Positions 36,293 through 43,930 of a stretch of 64,000 nt of DNA are shown piece by piece (the first letter of the stretch is position 1; the number at the start of each line of letters is the position of its first letter). The stretch is from contig NZ_SOZA01000005.1 in assembly GCF_004519305.1 (NCBI RefSeq), positions 1 to 64,000 on the forward strand. The letters are read 5' to 3'. Source of the stretch: Pseudomonas sp. RIT623. GTDB taxonomy: Bacteria; Pseudomonadota; Gammaproteobacteria; Pseudomonadales; Pseudomonadaceae. Both the position numbers and the translations under genes were made by a program. The notes below the pieces were generated by a model. The model had not been told where the DNA came from, did not search any database, and saw nothing but the letters and a program-made list of their open reading frames with translations.

Positions 36293-38710
36293 TCAGAACC
36301 CTACACTGGCCTGCACATAGAACGTGCGCGGCTCACCCACATAAATGCCGGCATTGTTGTCGCTGGAACGGGTGAAGTACTGCTTGTCGAACAGGTTCTT
36401 CACCCCGGCCGCCAGCTTCAGGTTCGACAACCGCGGACCGAAGTCATACCCGCCACGGGCATGCCAGATCACGTACCCCGGAATATCGCCATACTGCCCG
36501 TCGGCGCTCGGCTCGGTGATGTAGTTGCCGTTGAAGCTGCCATTGGCGTTCATCCCAGTGCCCGGCGCGCGCTGTTTCGACTGGGCGTAGGCATCCAGGT
36601 TCCAGGTCCAGCGGTTGACCTGGTAGCGCAACCCGGCGGTGGCCACCTGCCGCGAGTAGAACGGCAGGTCACGACCCTTGAACCCGGGGATTTCACCTTC
36701 GTAGGTGGCACGGGTATAGGTGTACCCGGCATTCACCGAAAGCCCTTGCAGACGCGGGTCCAGGCCAGACAGGTCGTAGCGCGCCGAGGCCTCGATGCCC
36801 TGGTGCTTGGTGGCGCCGAGGTTGGTCCAGCCGACATCGTTGCTGATGTACTGCAATTCATCGTCGAAGTCGATGTAGAACGCGGTCAGTTCACCCGCCC
36901 AATGGCCGTTGTCATAGCGCGTGCCGATCTCGTAGGTCTTGGCCTTCTCCGGCTCCAGGCCGTTGGCGGTGCTGTCGCCGCTGCCGCCCTGGCCGAGCTG
37001 GAAATACTGCAAGCTGCCGAACGAAGTCTCGTAGTTGGCGAACAGCTTCCAGGCGTCCGACAAGTGATACATCACGCTCAAGGCCGGCAGCGGCTCGTTG
37101 CTGGTGATGCTGCGGTTCTTCTCCGGCACCGGGCGCTGGTTGGCGTCCAGCACCGGGCGATCGCGCCAATCGGTGTTGATGTGCTCGAAGCGGATACCCG
37201 GGGTGATGGTCCAGTTGCCCACGTCGATCTTGTCGTCGATGTAATAGGCGCTGGCCTCGGTGCCGCCGCTGCGGTCCTGGAACACATGGCCATCGGAGGT
37301 CGGGGTCGCGGTCGGCACATTGTCGATCAGCGCCAGGCGGGTGGACTGCTCGCGCATCGCTTCCTTCAAGTAGCGATAGCCGACGCTGACTTCCTGGGTG
37401 GTCGGGCCGAGGAAGAAGATCCGCGACAACCGCGGCTCGATGGCGAAGGTGTGGTAGTTGCGCGGATACGCCGACAGGGTCTTCATGTCGCGCGCGGCGA
37501 TGGCGCTGCCGCGGAAGCTGTCGGTGTAGTAGGTCAGCACCTCGAACTGGGTGGCGTCGTCGATCTGCCGCAGCCACTTGAACGACACATCCTTGCGCCG
37601 GCCACTGAAGTAGTCGTAGTCGCGCAGCGACTGGTAGGGGTTGTGGTCGTACTGGGCCTGGGTCAGGCCGCCAGGCATGTCGGCGCGGCCATCGTAGTAG
37701 TGGAAGTTGAGCCAGAACTCGTCGACATCGGTCGGTGCCCAGTGGGTCTTGAGCATCACATCATCGATGTCGTTGTCGTTGTTGCGCTCGCGATAGCCAT
37801 TGCCGTTGACCCCGGTGTATAGCAACGCCACGCCCATGCCGTTATCGGCGGTGCCTCCGACGAAGGCTGACTCGGTGTGCTTCCAGCCACCATGGCGCGA
37901 GGTTTCCACGCTGGTCGACAACTCGCCGGTGGCCTTCTCGGGAATCGCCCGAGTGACGAAGTTGATCACTCCACCGACGTTCTGCGGGCCATAGCGCACC
38001 GAGCCTGCACCACGGACCACGTCGATGCTGTCGAGGTTGCCCGAGGAGATCGGCGCCATCGACAGCTGTGGCTGACCGTAGGGGGCGAAGGCCGCCGGAA
38101 TGCCATCGATCAGCACAGTGGAACGCGGCGACAGGCGCGACGTCAGGCCACGCACGCCGACGTTCAGCGACAGGTCGCTGCCACCGGTGCCGTTGGAATC
38201 CTGCACCTGCACGCCCGGGATACCGCGCAGGGCGTCACGTACGTTCATCGTGCCCTTTTCCACCATCGCTTCGCGGCGCACCACGGTGCGCGCGCCTGGG
38301 TGGTTCTGCACCACGCTCTGATCGGCATTGCCCAGCCAGTCTCCGACCACCTTGATATCGGTGGGCGCCAGCTCCAGGCTGCCGCTGGTCAGGGTACCGG
38401 CGGCCTGGGCCGGCTTGACCACCACGGTGTCGGCGGACTGCTCGAAGGTCAGCCCGCTGCCTTGCAGCAGTTGCTGCAGGGCCTGCTCCGGCGCCAGGTT
38501 GCCGGAAACCGCCGGAGCCTGCTTGCCGTCCACCAGCTCGGGGCTGAAGAACAGTTGCAGGTTGGTCTGCTGGCCCAATTGCTTGAGCGCGCCCGCCAAT
38601 GGCTGGGCCTGGATCTGGATGCTGTCGGCGTAGCTGTTGCCGGCGGCTGCGCTGACCGCCAGGGCCAGCGCCAGGCGGCGCAGCTGGAGAAGGGGATTAT
38701 TGTTGTTCAC
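36293..38710 (-). CDS. fecA: TonB-dependent ferric-siderophore receptor with signalling domain (FecA-like)
   Basis: This outer-membrane receptor has 805 residues. The signal peptide is at about 1-28 (LALALAVSAAAGNSYA). The STN domain at about 30-105 (LAGALKQLGQQTNLQLFFSP) passes the ligand signal to FecR. A plug domain at about 130-250 and a 22-strand barrel ending in an aromatic residue (TFYVQASVGF) follow. It resembles ferric citrate-type receptors (FecA), but the ligand cannot be assigned from sequence. GTG is the apparent start. It is downstream of fecI and fecR, the standard cell-surface signalling order. Confidence 0.88.
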   Translation of the reverse strand: MNNNNPLLQLRRLALALAVSAAAGNSYADSIQIQAQPLAGALKQLGQQTNLQLFFSPELVDGKQAPAVSGNLAPEQALQQLLQGSGLTFEQSADTVVVKPAQAAGTLTSGSLELAPTDIKVVGDWLGNADQSVVQNHPGARTVVRREAMVEKGTMNVRDALRGIPGVQVQDSNGTGGSDLSLNVGVRGLTSRLSPRSTVLIDGIPAAFAPYGQPQLSMAPISSGNLDSIDVVRGAGSVRYGPQNVGGVINFVTRAIPEKATGELSTSVETSRHGGWKHTESAFVGGTADNGMGVALLYTGVNGNGYRERNNDNDIDDVMLKTHWAPTDVDEFWLNFHYYDGRADMPGGLTQAQYDHNPYQSLRDYDYFSGRRKDVSFKWLRQIDDATQFEVLTYYTDSFRGSAIAARDMKTLSAYPRNYHTFAIEPRLSRIFFLGPTTQEVSVGYRYLKEAMREQSTRLALIDNVPTATPTSDGHVFQDRSGGTEASAYYIDDKIDVGNWTITPGIRFEHINTDWRDRPVLDANQRPVPEKNRSITSNEPLPALSVMYHLSDAWKLFANYETSFGSLQYFQLGQGGSGDSTANGLEPEKAKTYEIGTRYDNGHWAGELTAFYIDFDDELQYISNDVGWTNLGATKHQGIEASARYDLSGLDPRLQGLSVNAGYTYTRATYEGEIPGFKGRDLPFYSRQVATAGLRYQVNRWTWNLDAYAQSKQRAPGTGMNANGSFNGNYITEPSADGQYGDIPGYVIWHARGGYDFGPRLSNLKLAAGVKNLFDKQYFTRSSDNNAGIYVGEPRTFYVQASVGF

Positions 38711-38818
38711 GTCTTCGATGGGTCCTGAGAGTCGGTATAAACGCCAACCGCATGCAAATGGAAATGCTTGGCAGTTGCAGCTGGCGGGGAAGACGAACGA
38801 ACGGGAAAAAACCTGAAT

Positions 38819-39802
38819 CTATTTCAGAACAATTTCGCTGGAGCCATCTGCAAGGGTCTTCACCCGCACCGGCAAGATGCTCGGCAAGGCCCGCAACAAG
38901 GCGTCTGGGTCGTCGGTGCTGAAGGTGCTCGACAGGCGCAGCGCGGCGGCCTTGCCGGGCGCCACATGCAGTGGCCGGGCACGGTAGCGCGAGACTTGCG
39001 CCACGACGTCGCTCAGTGGCGCGTTGTCGAATACCAGCTTGCCCTGGCGCCAGGCGGTCACCGCGTTGGCATCGATGGCATAGGGCGCGGCGACCTTGCC
39101 CTGGGCGTCGATATGCGAACCCTGCCCGGCGCCGAGCAGCGCCAGCGACTCGCCCGCGCCCTGCACCTTGACCGAACCCTGCTCCACCGCCACGCGGGTG
39201 CTGTTCGGATCCTGGCGTACATCGAAGCGAGTGCCGGTGACGGTGACTTCACCTTGGGCGGTGCTCACCACGAATGGCCGGCCACTGTCGTGGGCGACGA
39301 TGAACATCACCTCGCCCGCGCCCAGGCGCACATGACGTTGCCCCGAAGAGAACATCACCTGCACCTGTGTGGCACTGTTGAGCTCCAACCGTGAGCCGTC
39401 CGGCAACTCGACCTGACGCCGCTCGCCCAGGGCCGTGCTCAACCTGTCCTGATGGTTGAGCTGCTGATACTGCCAACCTGTCCAACCCAGCCCCAGCGCG
39501 ACCACCGCTACGCCGGCCGCCAATGCCTGGCGCAGCAGGCGGCGGCGCGGAAGCTGGCGCACCGGCTCGGGCTGGCACAGCGCCTCGAGGCGTTGCCGAG
39601 GGATGAAGTCGGCGGCGCGCCACAGCTGTACCAGGCGCTCGTACTCCTGCCGATGCGCGGGATGCTGTGCCAGCCACGCCTGCAATGCCGCCTGCGCGGC
39701 GTCATCGCGCGGCGCGTCCTGGGTGCGGGCGAACCACGCGGCCGCCTGCTCGCCCACGGAGTCGGGCGCGTGCTGTTTCATCGAAGGGGTCTCCTGACTC
39801 AT
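38819..39802 (-). CDS. fecR: FecR-family anti-sigma factor
   Basis: This inner-membrane regulator (327 residues) carries an N-terminal cytoplasmic anti-sigma domain with DUF4880-like character (SVGEQAAAWFARTQDAPRDD). One transmembrane helix lies at about 93-110 (QALAAGVAVVALGLGW), followed by a periplasmic FecR domain (LPDGSRLELNSATQVQV...VTGTRFDVR) that contacts the receptor's STN domain. ATG at 39802 overlaps the fecI stop by 4 nt. A start at 39781 (MKQHAPDS) is also possible. Confidence 0.9.
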   Translation of the reverse strand: MSQETPSMKQHAPDSVGEQAAAWFARTQDAPRDDAAQAALQAWLAQHPAHRQEYERLVQLWRAADFIPRQRLEALCQPEPVRQLPRRRLLRQALAAGVAVVALGLGWTGWQYQQLNHQDRLSTALGERRQVELPDGSRLELNSATQVQVMFSSGQRHVRLGAGEVMFIVAHDSGRPFVVSTAQGEVTVTGTRFDVRQDPNSTRVAVEQGSVKVQGAGESLALLGAGQGSHIDAQGKVAAPYAIDANAVTAWRQGKLVFDNAPLSDVVAQVSRYRARPLHVAPGKAAALRLSSTFSTDDPDALLRALPSILPVRVKTLADGSSEIVLK

Positions 39803-40287
39803 CTGGCCGACACATCCAGGTGCTCACGCAGATGTCGGAGCGTGCGGATCATATACTTTTCGACCATGTTCTTGGTCAAACCCATGCGCTCGGCAATTTC
39901 GGCCTGGGTCAGGCCTTCGAGCTTCTGCCAGATGAACACCCTGCGGCAATTGAGCGGCAGCTCGGCCAGCGCCCGCTCGACGCTGTCTGCCAGTTCCAGG
40001 GCGTGCACGTACGCCTCCGGATCGCTGCCATTGGCCGCGCCGTCGGCGAACGCCTCCAGTTCGAGTGCCTGGCGACGGTCCTCGCGGCGAAAGCCATCGA
40101 CGGCGATGTTGCGGGCAGTCTGGTGCAGGTAGGCACGCGGCTGCTCGACCTGCTCGTTCGGGTTTTCCAGAACCCGGACAAAGGCGTCGTGAGTGAGGTC
40201 CTCGGCCTGCTGACGACTGCGCAACTTGCGCGTCCAGGTGCCGATCAGCTCATGGTAGTGGTCGAGGAAGCCTTTGTGTCCGGACAC
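39799..40287 (-). CDS. fecI: FecI-family ECF sigma factor
   Basis: This 162-residue iron-starvation sigma factor has region 2 at about 1-75 (GTWTRKLRSRQQAEDLTHDAFVRVL) and region 4 at about 100-155 (ALAELPLNCRRVFIWQKLEG and LTQAEIAERMGL). It should direct RNA polymerase to the fecA promoter when FecR is signalled. The start is a GTG (VSGHKGFLDHYHEL) with no strong Shine-Dalgarno. A Fur-like box lies about 35-55 nt upstream. Confidence 0.9.
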   Translation of the reverse strand: MSGHKGFLDHYHELIGTWTRKLRSRQQAEDLTHDAFVRVLENPNEQVEQPRAYLHQTARNIAVDGFRREDRRQALELEAFADGAANGSDPEAYVHALELADSVERALAELPLNCRRVFIWQKLEGLTQAEIAERMGLTKNMVEKYMIRTLRHLREHLDVSAR

Positions 40288-40927
40288 GTTCGGGGTCGTC
40301 AGGGAGGCAGATGAGGTCGCGAATAGTAATTCTTCTCATCAATGACGGCAATCGGCCCAGTCCTGAGCCGACCAAGAGTGATTTCCGGTGTCGGTAACAA
40401 AAAATTTATGGCGATTTCGAAAAAAAAGACAGGCGTCGCGGCGTGGCCATAAATATGAACACTCTGCAGAAAATTCCCGTTCAGCACACACACCTGACAA
40501 ACGGTCTTCTGCCGATTCTTCGGCTCTTTCGCGGCGAAAGCCAGCCAACATGCAAAGAACCCAGCTATCAGCCGTTCGCGACCAGATCGCCACCTATTCC
40601 ACAATTTTTAACGCTTGTGGCCTTTTCCGGAACATCCACTCGACGCATCGGTCGGTTATTGCAGCGGTGGGGACGAACACCCCGGACCTGCCTGTTGATA
40701 TTGCCGTTTTCACGTCCTAAAGTGCGCGCCGAACGTCCATGCTGGAAACGATCCATCCGGCTCAAGTACTGACGACGAGACAGCAAGGTCACCCACCTTT
40801 TCCGGGCACGGCTGACCTTTTTGCTTTCGGCGACATGCCTTGGGAAGTAGGCGAACCAAAGTGGGGATACGGAGGACGTTCAGTTGCTGCCACTTATCTT
40901 TTCAGTTTGCCCATGGAGCCCCAGAGC
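40288..40927. other. Divergent intergenic region between fecI and the decarboxylase
   Basis: This 640-bp gap holds the Fur-like box near fecI and what must be a long leader or several promoters for the decarboxylase. Several short open frames are present but none has a convincing ribosome-binding site or protein-like composition. The stretch is less GC-rich than the genes around it. Confidence 0.4.
40322..40341 (-). promoter_or_regulatory. Fur-like box upstream of fecI
   Basis: On the minus strand ATGAGAAGAATTACTATT matches the common Pseudomonas Fur-box form ATGAGAATGATTATTATT at 15 of 18 positions. It lies about 35 nt before the fecI GTG start, in line with iron repression of an ECF sigma gene. 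Confidence 0.6.
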
Positions 40928-42091
40928 ATGTCGATCCAGGTCGAAGACTACTTTGCGCGTGACACCTTCCAGAAAATGAAGGCGTTCGCCGACAAGCAGG
41001 AAACCCCGTTCGTACTCATCGATACCCAGATGATCAGCCAGGCCTATGACGACCTGCGCGCCGGTTTCGAGTTCGCCAAGGTCTACTACGCGGTCAAGGC
41101 CAACCCTGCGGTCGAGATCATCGACCTGCTGAAGGAAAAAGGCTCGAGCTTCGACATCGCCTCGATCTATGAACTGGACAAGGTGCTCGGCCGCGGCGTC
41201 AGCGCCGACCGGATCAGCTACGGCAACACCATCAAGAAGTCCAAGGACATCCGCTACTTCTACGAGAAAGGCGTGCGCCTGTACGCCACCGACTCCGAGG
41301 CCGACCTGCGCAACATCGCCAAGGCCGCGCCGGGCTCGAAAGTCTATGTGCGCATTCTCACCGAAGGCTCCACCACTGCCGACTGGCCACTGTCGCGCAA
41401 GTTCGGCTGCCAGACCGACATGGCCATGGACCTGCTGATCCTCGCCCGCGACCTGGGCCTGGTGCCCTACGGCATCTCCTTCCACGTAGGCTCCCAGCAG
41501 CGCGACATCAGCGTGTGGGACGCGGCCATCGCCAAGGTCAAGGTGATCTTCGAGCGCCTGAAGGAAGAAGACGGCATCGAGCTGAAGCTGATCAACATGG
41601 GCGGCGGCTTCCCAGCCAACTACATCACCCGCACCAACAGCCTAGAGACCTACGCCGAAGAGATCATCCGCTTCCTCAAGGAAGACTTCGGCGACGACCT
41701 GCCGGAAATCATCCTCGAGCCTGGCCGTTCGCTGATCGCCAACGCCGGCATCCTGGTCAGTGAGGTGGTGCTGGTGGCACGCAAGTCGCGCACTGCCGTC
41801 GAGCGCTGGATCTACACCGACGTGGGCAAGTTCTCCGGCCTGATCGAAACCATGGACGAGGCGATCAAGTTCCCGATCTGGACCGAGAAGAAAGGCGAGG
41901 CCGAGGAAGTGGTGATCGCCGGCCCAACCTGCGACAGCGCCGACATCATGTACGAGAACTACAAGTATGGCCTGCCGCTGAACCTGGCCATCGGCGACCG
42001 CCTGTACTGGCTGTCCACCGGTGCCTATACCACCAGCTACAGCGCGGTGGAGTTCAACGGTTTCCCGCCGCTGAAGGCCTACTACCTGTAA
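40928..42091 (+). CDS. speC: Ornithine/lysine decarboxylase (group IV, PLP)
   Basis: This fold-III (alanine-racemase-like) decarboxylase has 387 residues, the length of bacterial eukaryotic-type ornithine decarboxylases. The PLP lysine is in KVYYAVKANP (about residue 55). The glycine loop MGGGFPANY and the ILEPGRSLIANAG segment bind the cofactor phosphate, and the catalytic CDSAD is at the dimer interface. It makes putrescine (or cadaverine, if it accepts lysine). The start at 40928 matches the family N-terminus MSIQVEDYFARDTF; the frame is open 63 codons further upstream. A terminator follows the stop. Confidence 0.9.
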   Translation: MSIQVEDYFARDTFQKMKAFADKQETPFVLIDTQMISQAYDDLRAGFEFAKVYYAVKANPAVEIIDLLKEKGSSFDIASIYELDKVLGRGVSADRISYGNTIKKSKDIRYFYEKGVRLYATDSEADLRNIAKAAPGSKVYVRILTEGSTTADWPLSRKFGCQTDMAMDLLILARDLGLVPYGISFHVGSQQRDISVWDAAIAKVKVIFERLKEEDGIELKLINMGGGFPANYITRTNSLETYAEEIIRFLKEDFGDDLPEIILEPGRSLIANAGILVSEVVLVARKSRTAVERWIYTDVGKFSGLIETMDEAIKFPIWTEKKGEAEEVVIAGPTCDSADIMYENYKYGLPLNLAIGDRLYWLSTGAYTTSYSAVEFNGFPPLKAYYL

Positions 42092-42097
42092 TGCAAG

Positions 42098-42124
42098 ACG
42101 GGGCCGCGAGGCCCCGTTTTCATT
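42098..42124 (+). terminator. Intrinsic terminator of the decarboxylase gene
   Basis: Arms ACGGGGCC/GGCCCCGT enclose a GCGA tetraloop, followed by TTTCATTTTG. It starts 7 nt after the stop codon. Confidence 0.85.
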
Positions 42125-42149
42125 TTGCCGTTTCAAACTACCTCGCCCC

Positions 42150-42270
42150 CTGTAGGAGCGGCCTTGTGTCGCGAAAGGGCCGCGCAGCGGCCCCGGCGAT
42201 TGATGCGTCAATGCTGAAAACCTGGGGCCGCGATGCGGCCCTTTCGCGGCACAAGGCCGCTCCTACAGGG
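42150..42270. repeat. Inverted REP pair overlapping the 3' end of the sel1 gene
   Basis: A forward REP (tgtaggagcggccttgtgtc...gcggcccc) and, after about 28 nt, a reverse copy (ggggccgcgatgcggccctt...aaggccgctcctacaggg) form a long potential stem. The outer end of the second copy lies inside the reading frame of the leftward gene and contains its TAG stop codon (42263-42265). Confidence 0.87.
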
Positions 42271-43021
42271 GGGGCGCCGACCTTAGTTCGATCTCCTCGG
42301 CATACCGCGCCGCATGGGCTTCCAACACCGGACCCGCGCCCTGCAACGTCACCAGCGCACTGCGCAGGAAATTCAGGTTACCCTCGACCCGCGCCCGTTC
42401 CAGCCACGGCCCGGCCTCAGCAAGCTCGCCGCGCTCGACCAGCACCAGCGCCAGGCTGAACATCCCGCGAAAATCCCCCGCCTCGGCTGAACGCCGATAC
42501 CAACGTACCGCCCGCGCCGGGCTCGCGGTGGTGGCAATGCCCTGCTCCAGATAACGCCCATACAGGTTCATCGACTTGGCATGCCCCAACTGGGCGGCCT
42601 GTTCGTAGCACCCCAGCGCCTGGGCCTGGTTGGCCGGCACGCCACGCCCGGTGGCCAGCAGGTTGCCCAGGTTGTACATGCCCCAGTCCAGCCCGGCATC
42701 CGCCGCGTGGGCGTAATGAATAGCCGCCTGCGCCAGGTTCACCTCGCCGCCCCAGCCGTGCTCCAGGCAACGCCCGAGCATGTTGTGGGCCATGGCGCTG
42801 CCACCCTGGGCGGCGATGCCAAACCAGCGCCGGGCGACCACTTCATCGGCTTCGATACCTTGCCCATCCAGCAGGATCTGCCCGAGCAACAACTGGGCCT
42901 CGAGCACCCCCTGCCCGGCAGCGGCGAGGATCGCCTGGGCCGCCTGGCCCGGGCTGTGCTCGAGCATTGCCCGCAGCCCGGCCGCGTCCACCACCTCTTC
43001 ACGGCGCAATTGATAAGACAC
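42263..43021 (-). CDS. Sel1-like repeat (tetratricopeptide-type) protein
   Basis: This 252-residue cytosolic protein consists of Sel1-like repeats (about 36 residues each): GQILLDGQGIEADEVVARRW, MAHNMLGRCLEHGWGGEV, GMYNLGNLLATGRGVPANQA, SMNLYGRYLEQGIATTASPA and GMFSLALVLVERGELAEAG. Such repeats mediate protein contacts. It begins with GTG 3 nt after the piuC stop, so it is coupled to piuC; the P. aeruginosa piu locus has an equivalent gene. Its last codons and TAG are in a REP element, suggesting the natural C-terminus may have been altered. Role in iron uptake unknown. Confidence 0.85.
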   Translation of the reverse strand: MSYQLRREEVVDAAGLRAMLEHSPGQAAQAILAAAGQGVLEAQLLLGQILLDGQGIEADEVVARRWFGIAAQGGSAMAHNMLGRCLEHGWGGEVNLAQAAIHYAHAADAGLDWGMYNLGNLLATGRGVPANQAQALGCYEQAAQLGHAKSMNLYGRYLEQGIATTASPARAVRWYRRSAEAGDFRGMFSLALVLVERGELAEAGPWLERARVEGNLNFLRSALVTLQGAGPVLEAHAARYAEEIELRSAPPL

Positions 43022-43024
43022 GAT

Positions 43025-43705
43025 TCAGACCTCGGCCCAGCGGCGCAGCAGGTTGTGGTAGGTGCCGGTCAGTTGCAGCAGCGAGGGGTGCTCGGGCACA
43101 TCGGCGCCGAGCTGGCGAATGGCATTGTCCATCTCGAACAGCAAGGTGCGCTGGCTGTCCTCGCGGACCAGGCTCTGGGTCCAGAAGAATGCGGCATAGC
43201 GCGCCCCCCGGGTCACCGGGTTGACCTTGTGCAGGCTGGTGCCGGGGTACAGCACCAAGTCGCCGGCGGCTAGCTTGACCTCGCGCACGCCATAGGTGTC
43301 CTGGATCACCAGTTCGCCGCCGTCGTAGCTGTGCGGATCGCTCAGGAACAGCGTCGAGGACAGGTCGGTGCGCACCCGCTCGGCACTGCCCTTGGGCTGG
43401 CGCAGGGCATTGTCGATATGAAAATCGAAGCTGCCGCCCTCGCGGTAGCAATTGATCAACGGCGGGAACACCTTGTGCGGCAGCGCCGCCGACATGAACA
43501 GCGGGTTGCGCCACAGGCGGTCGATCAACGCACCACCGATCTCCTTGGCCAGTGCATGACCCTCGGGCAGTTGCAGGTTGTGCTTGGCCTTGGCCGACTG
43601 ATAGCCCGCGGTGACCTTGCCATCGGCCCAGTCGGCCTGCTCCAGGGCCTGGCGGATACGCAAGATTTCGTCGGCATCGAACAGCCCGGGAATATGAAGC
43701 AGCAT
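43025..43705 (-). CDS. piuC: PKHD-type Fe(II)/2-oxoglutarate hydroxylase PiuC
   Basis: PiuC is an Fe2OG dioxygenase of 226 residues co-regulated with the PiuA receptor; its natural substrate is unsettled. The facial triad is visible as His-x-Asp in [11 protein letters not shown] (about residue 96) and the distal His in [17 protein letters not shown], with the 2-oxoglutarate-binding Arg in the last segment. The start at 43705 ([16 protein letters not shown]) is the family N-terminus; an upstream in-frame start is rejected. The gene diverges from piuA, and a Fur-like box precedes it. Confidence 0.92.
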   Translation of the reverse strand: MLLHIPGLFDADEILRIRQALEQADWADGKVTAGYQSAKAKHNLQLPEGHALAKEIGGALIDRLWRNPLFMSAALPHKVFPPLINCYREGGSFDFHIDNALRQPKGSAERVRTDLSSTLFLSDPHSYDGGELVIQDTYGVREVKLAAGDLVLYPGTSLHKVNPVTRGARYAAFFWTQSLVREDSQRTLLFEMDNAIRQLGADVPEHPSLLQLTGTYHNLLRRWAEV

Positions 43706-43736
43706 GGCAACGGCACCTGATGGGCGAGGAGTAAAG

Positions 43737-43757
43737 GCGCAATGATATTGATTACCT
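43737..43757 (-). promoter_or_regulatory. Fur-like box upstream of piuC
   Basis: The segment cgcaatgatattgattacc matches the 19-bp Fur consensus at 13 of 19 positions. It lies about 35-50 nt before the piuC start. Confidence 0.5.
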
Positions 43758-43848
43758 TTTACGCAGGACAAGCCCCCGGCATTGATCCACGACGTATGAC
43801 CCCGTAAAAACCGTAAGGTGAAATTGTAAAGAATGTAAATTTATAGCG

Positions 43849-43868
43849 AATGGTAACGCTTCTCAATT
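43849..43868 (+). promoter_or_regulatory. Fur-like box upstream of piuA
   Basis: On the complementary strand TGAGAAGCGTTACCATT matches the Pseudomonas Fur-box form TGAGAATGATTATTATT at 12 of 17 positions. It lies about 63-82 nt before the piuA ATG, plausible for iron repression. Confidence 0.45.
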
Positions 43869-43930
43869 GTTCCTTACATTCGCTTACATTATCATCCGCG
43901 GCCTTCATACCTTGGGGAAGGTCCATCACC

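Noticed and set aside
40388..40772. Short overlapping open frames in the fecI-decarboxylase gap
   Set aside because: No good ribosome-binding site and no protein-like pattern; kept as non-coding leader.
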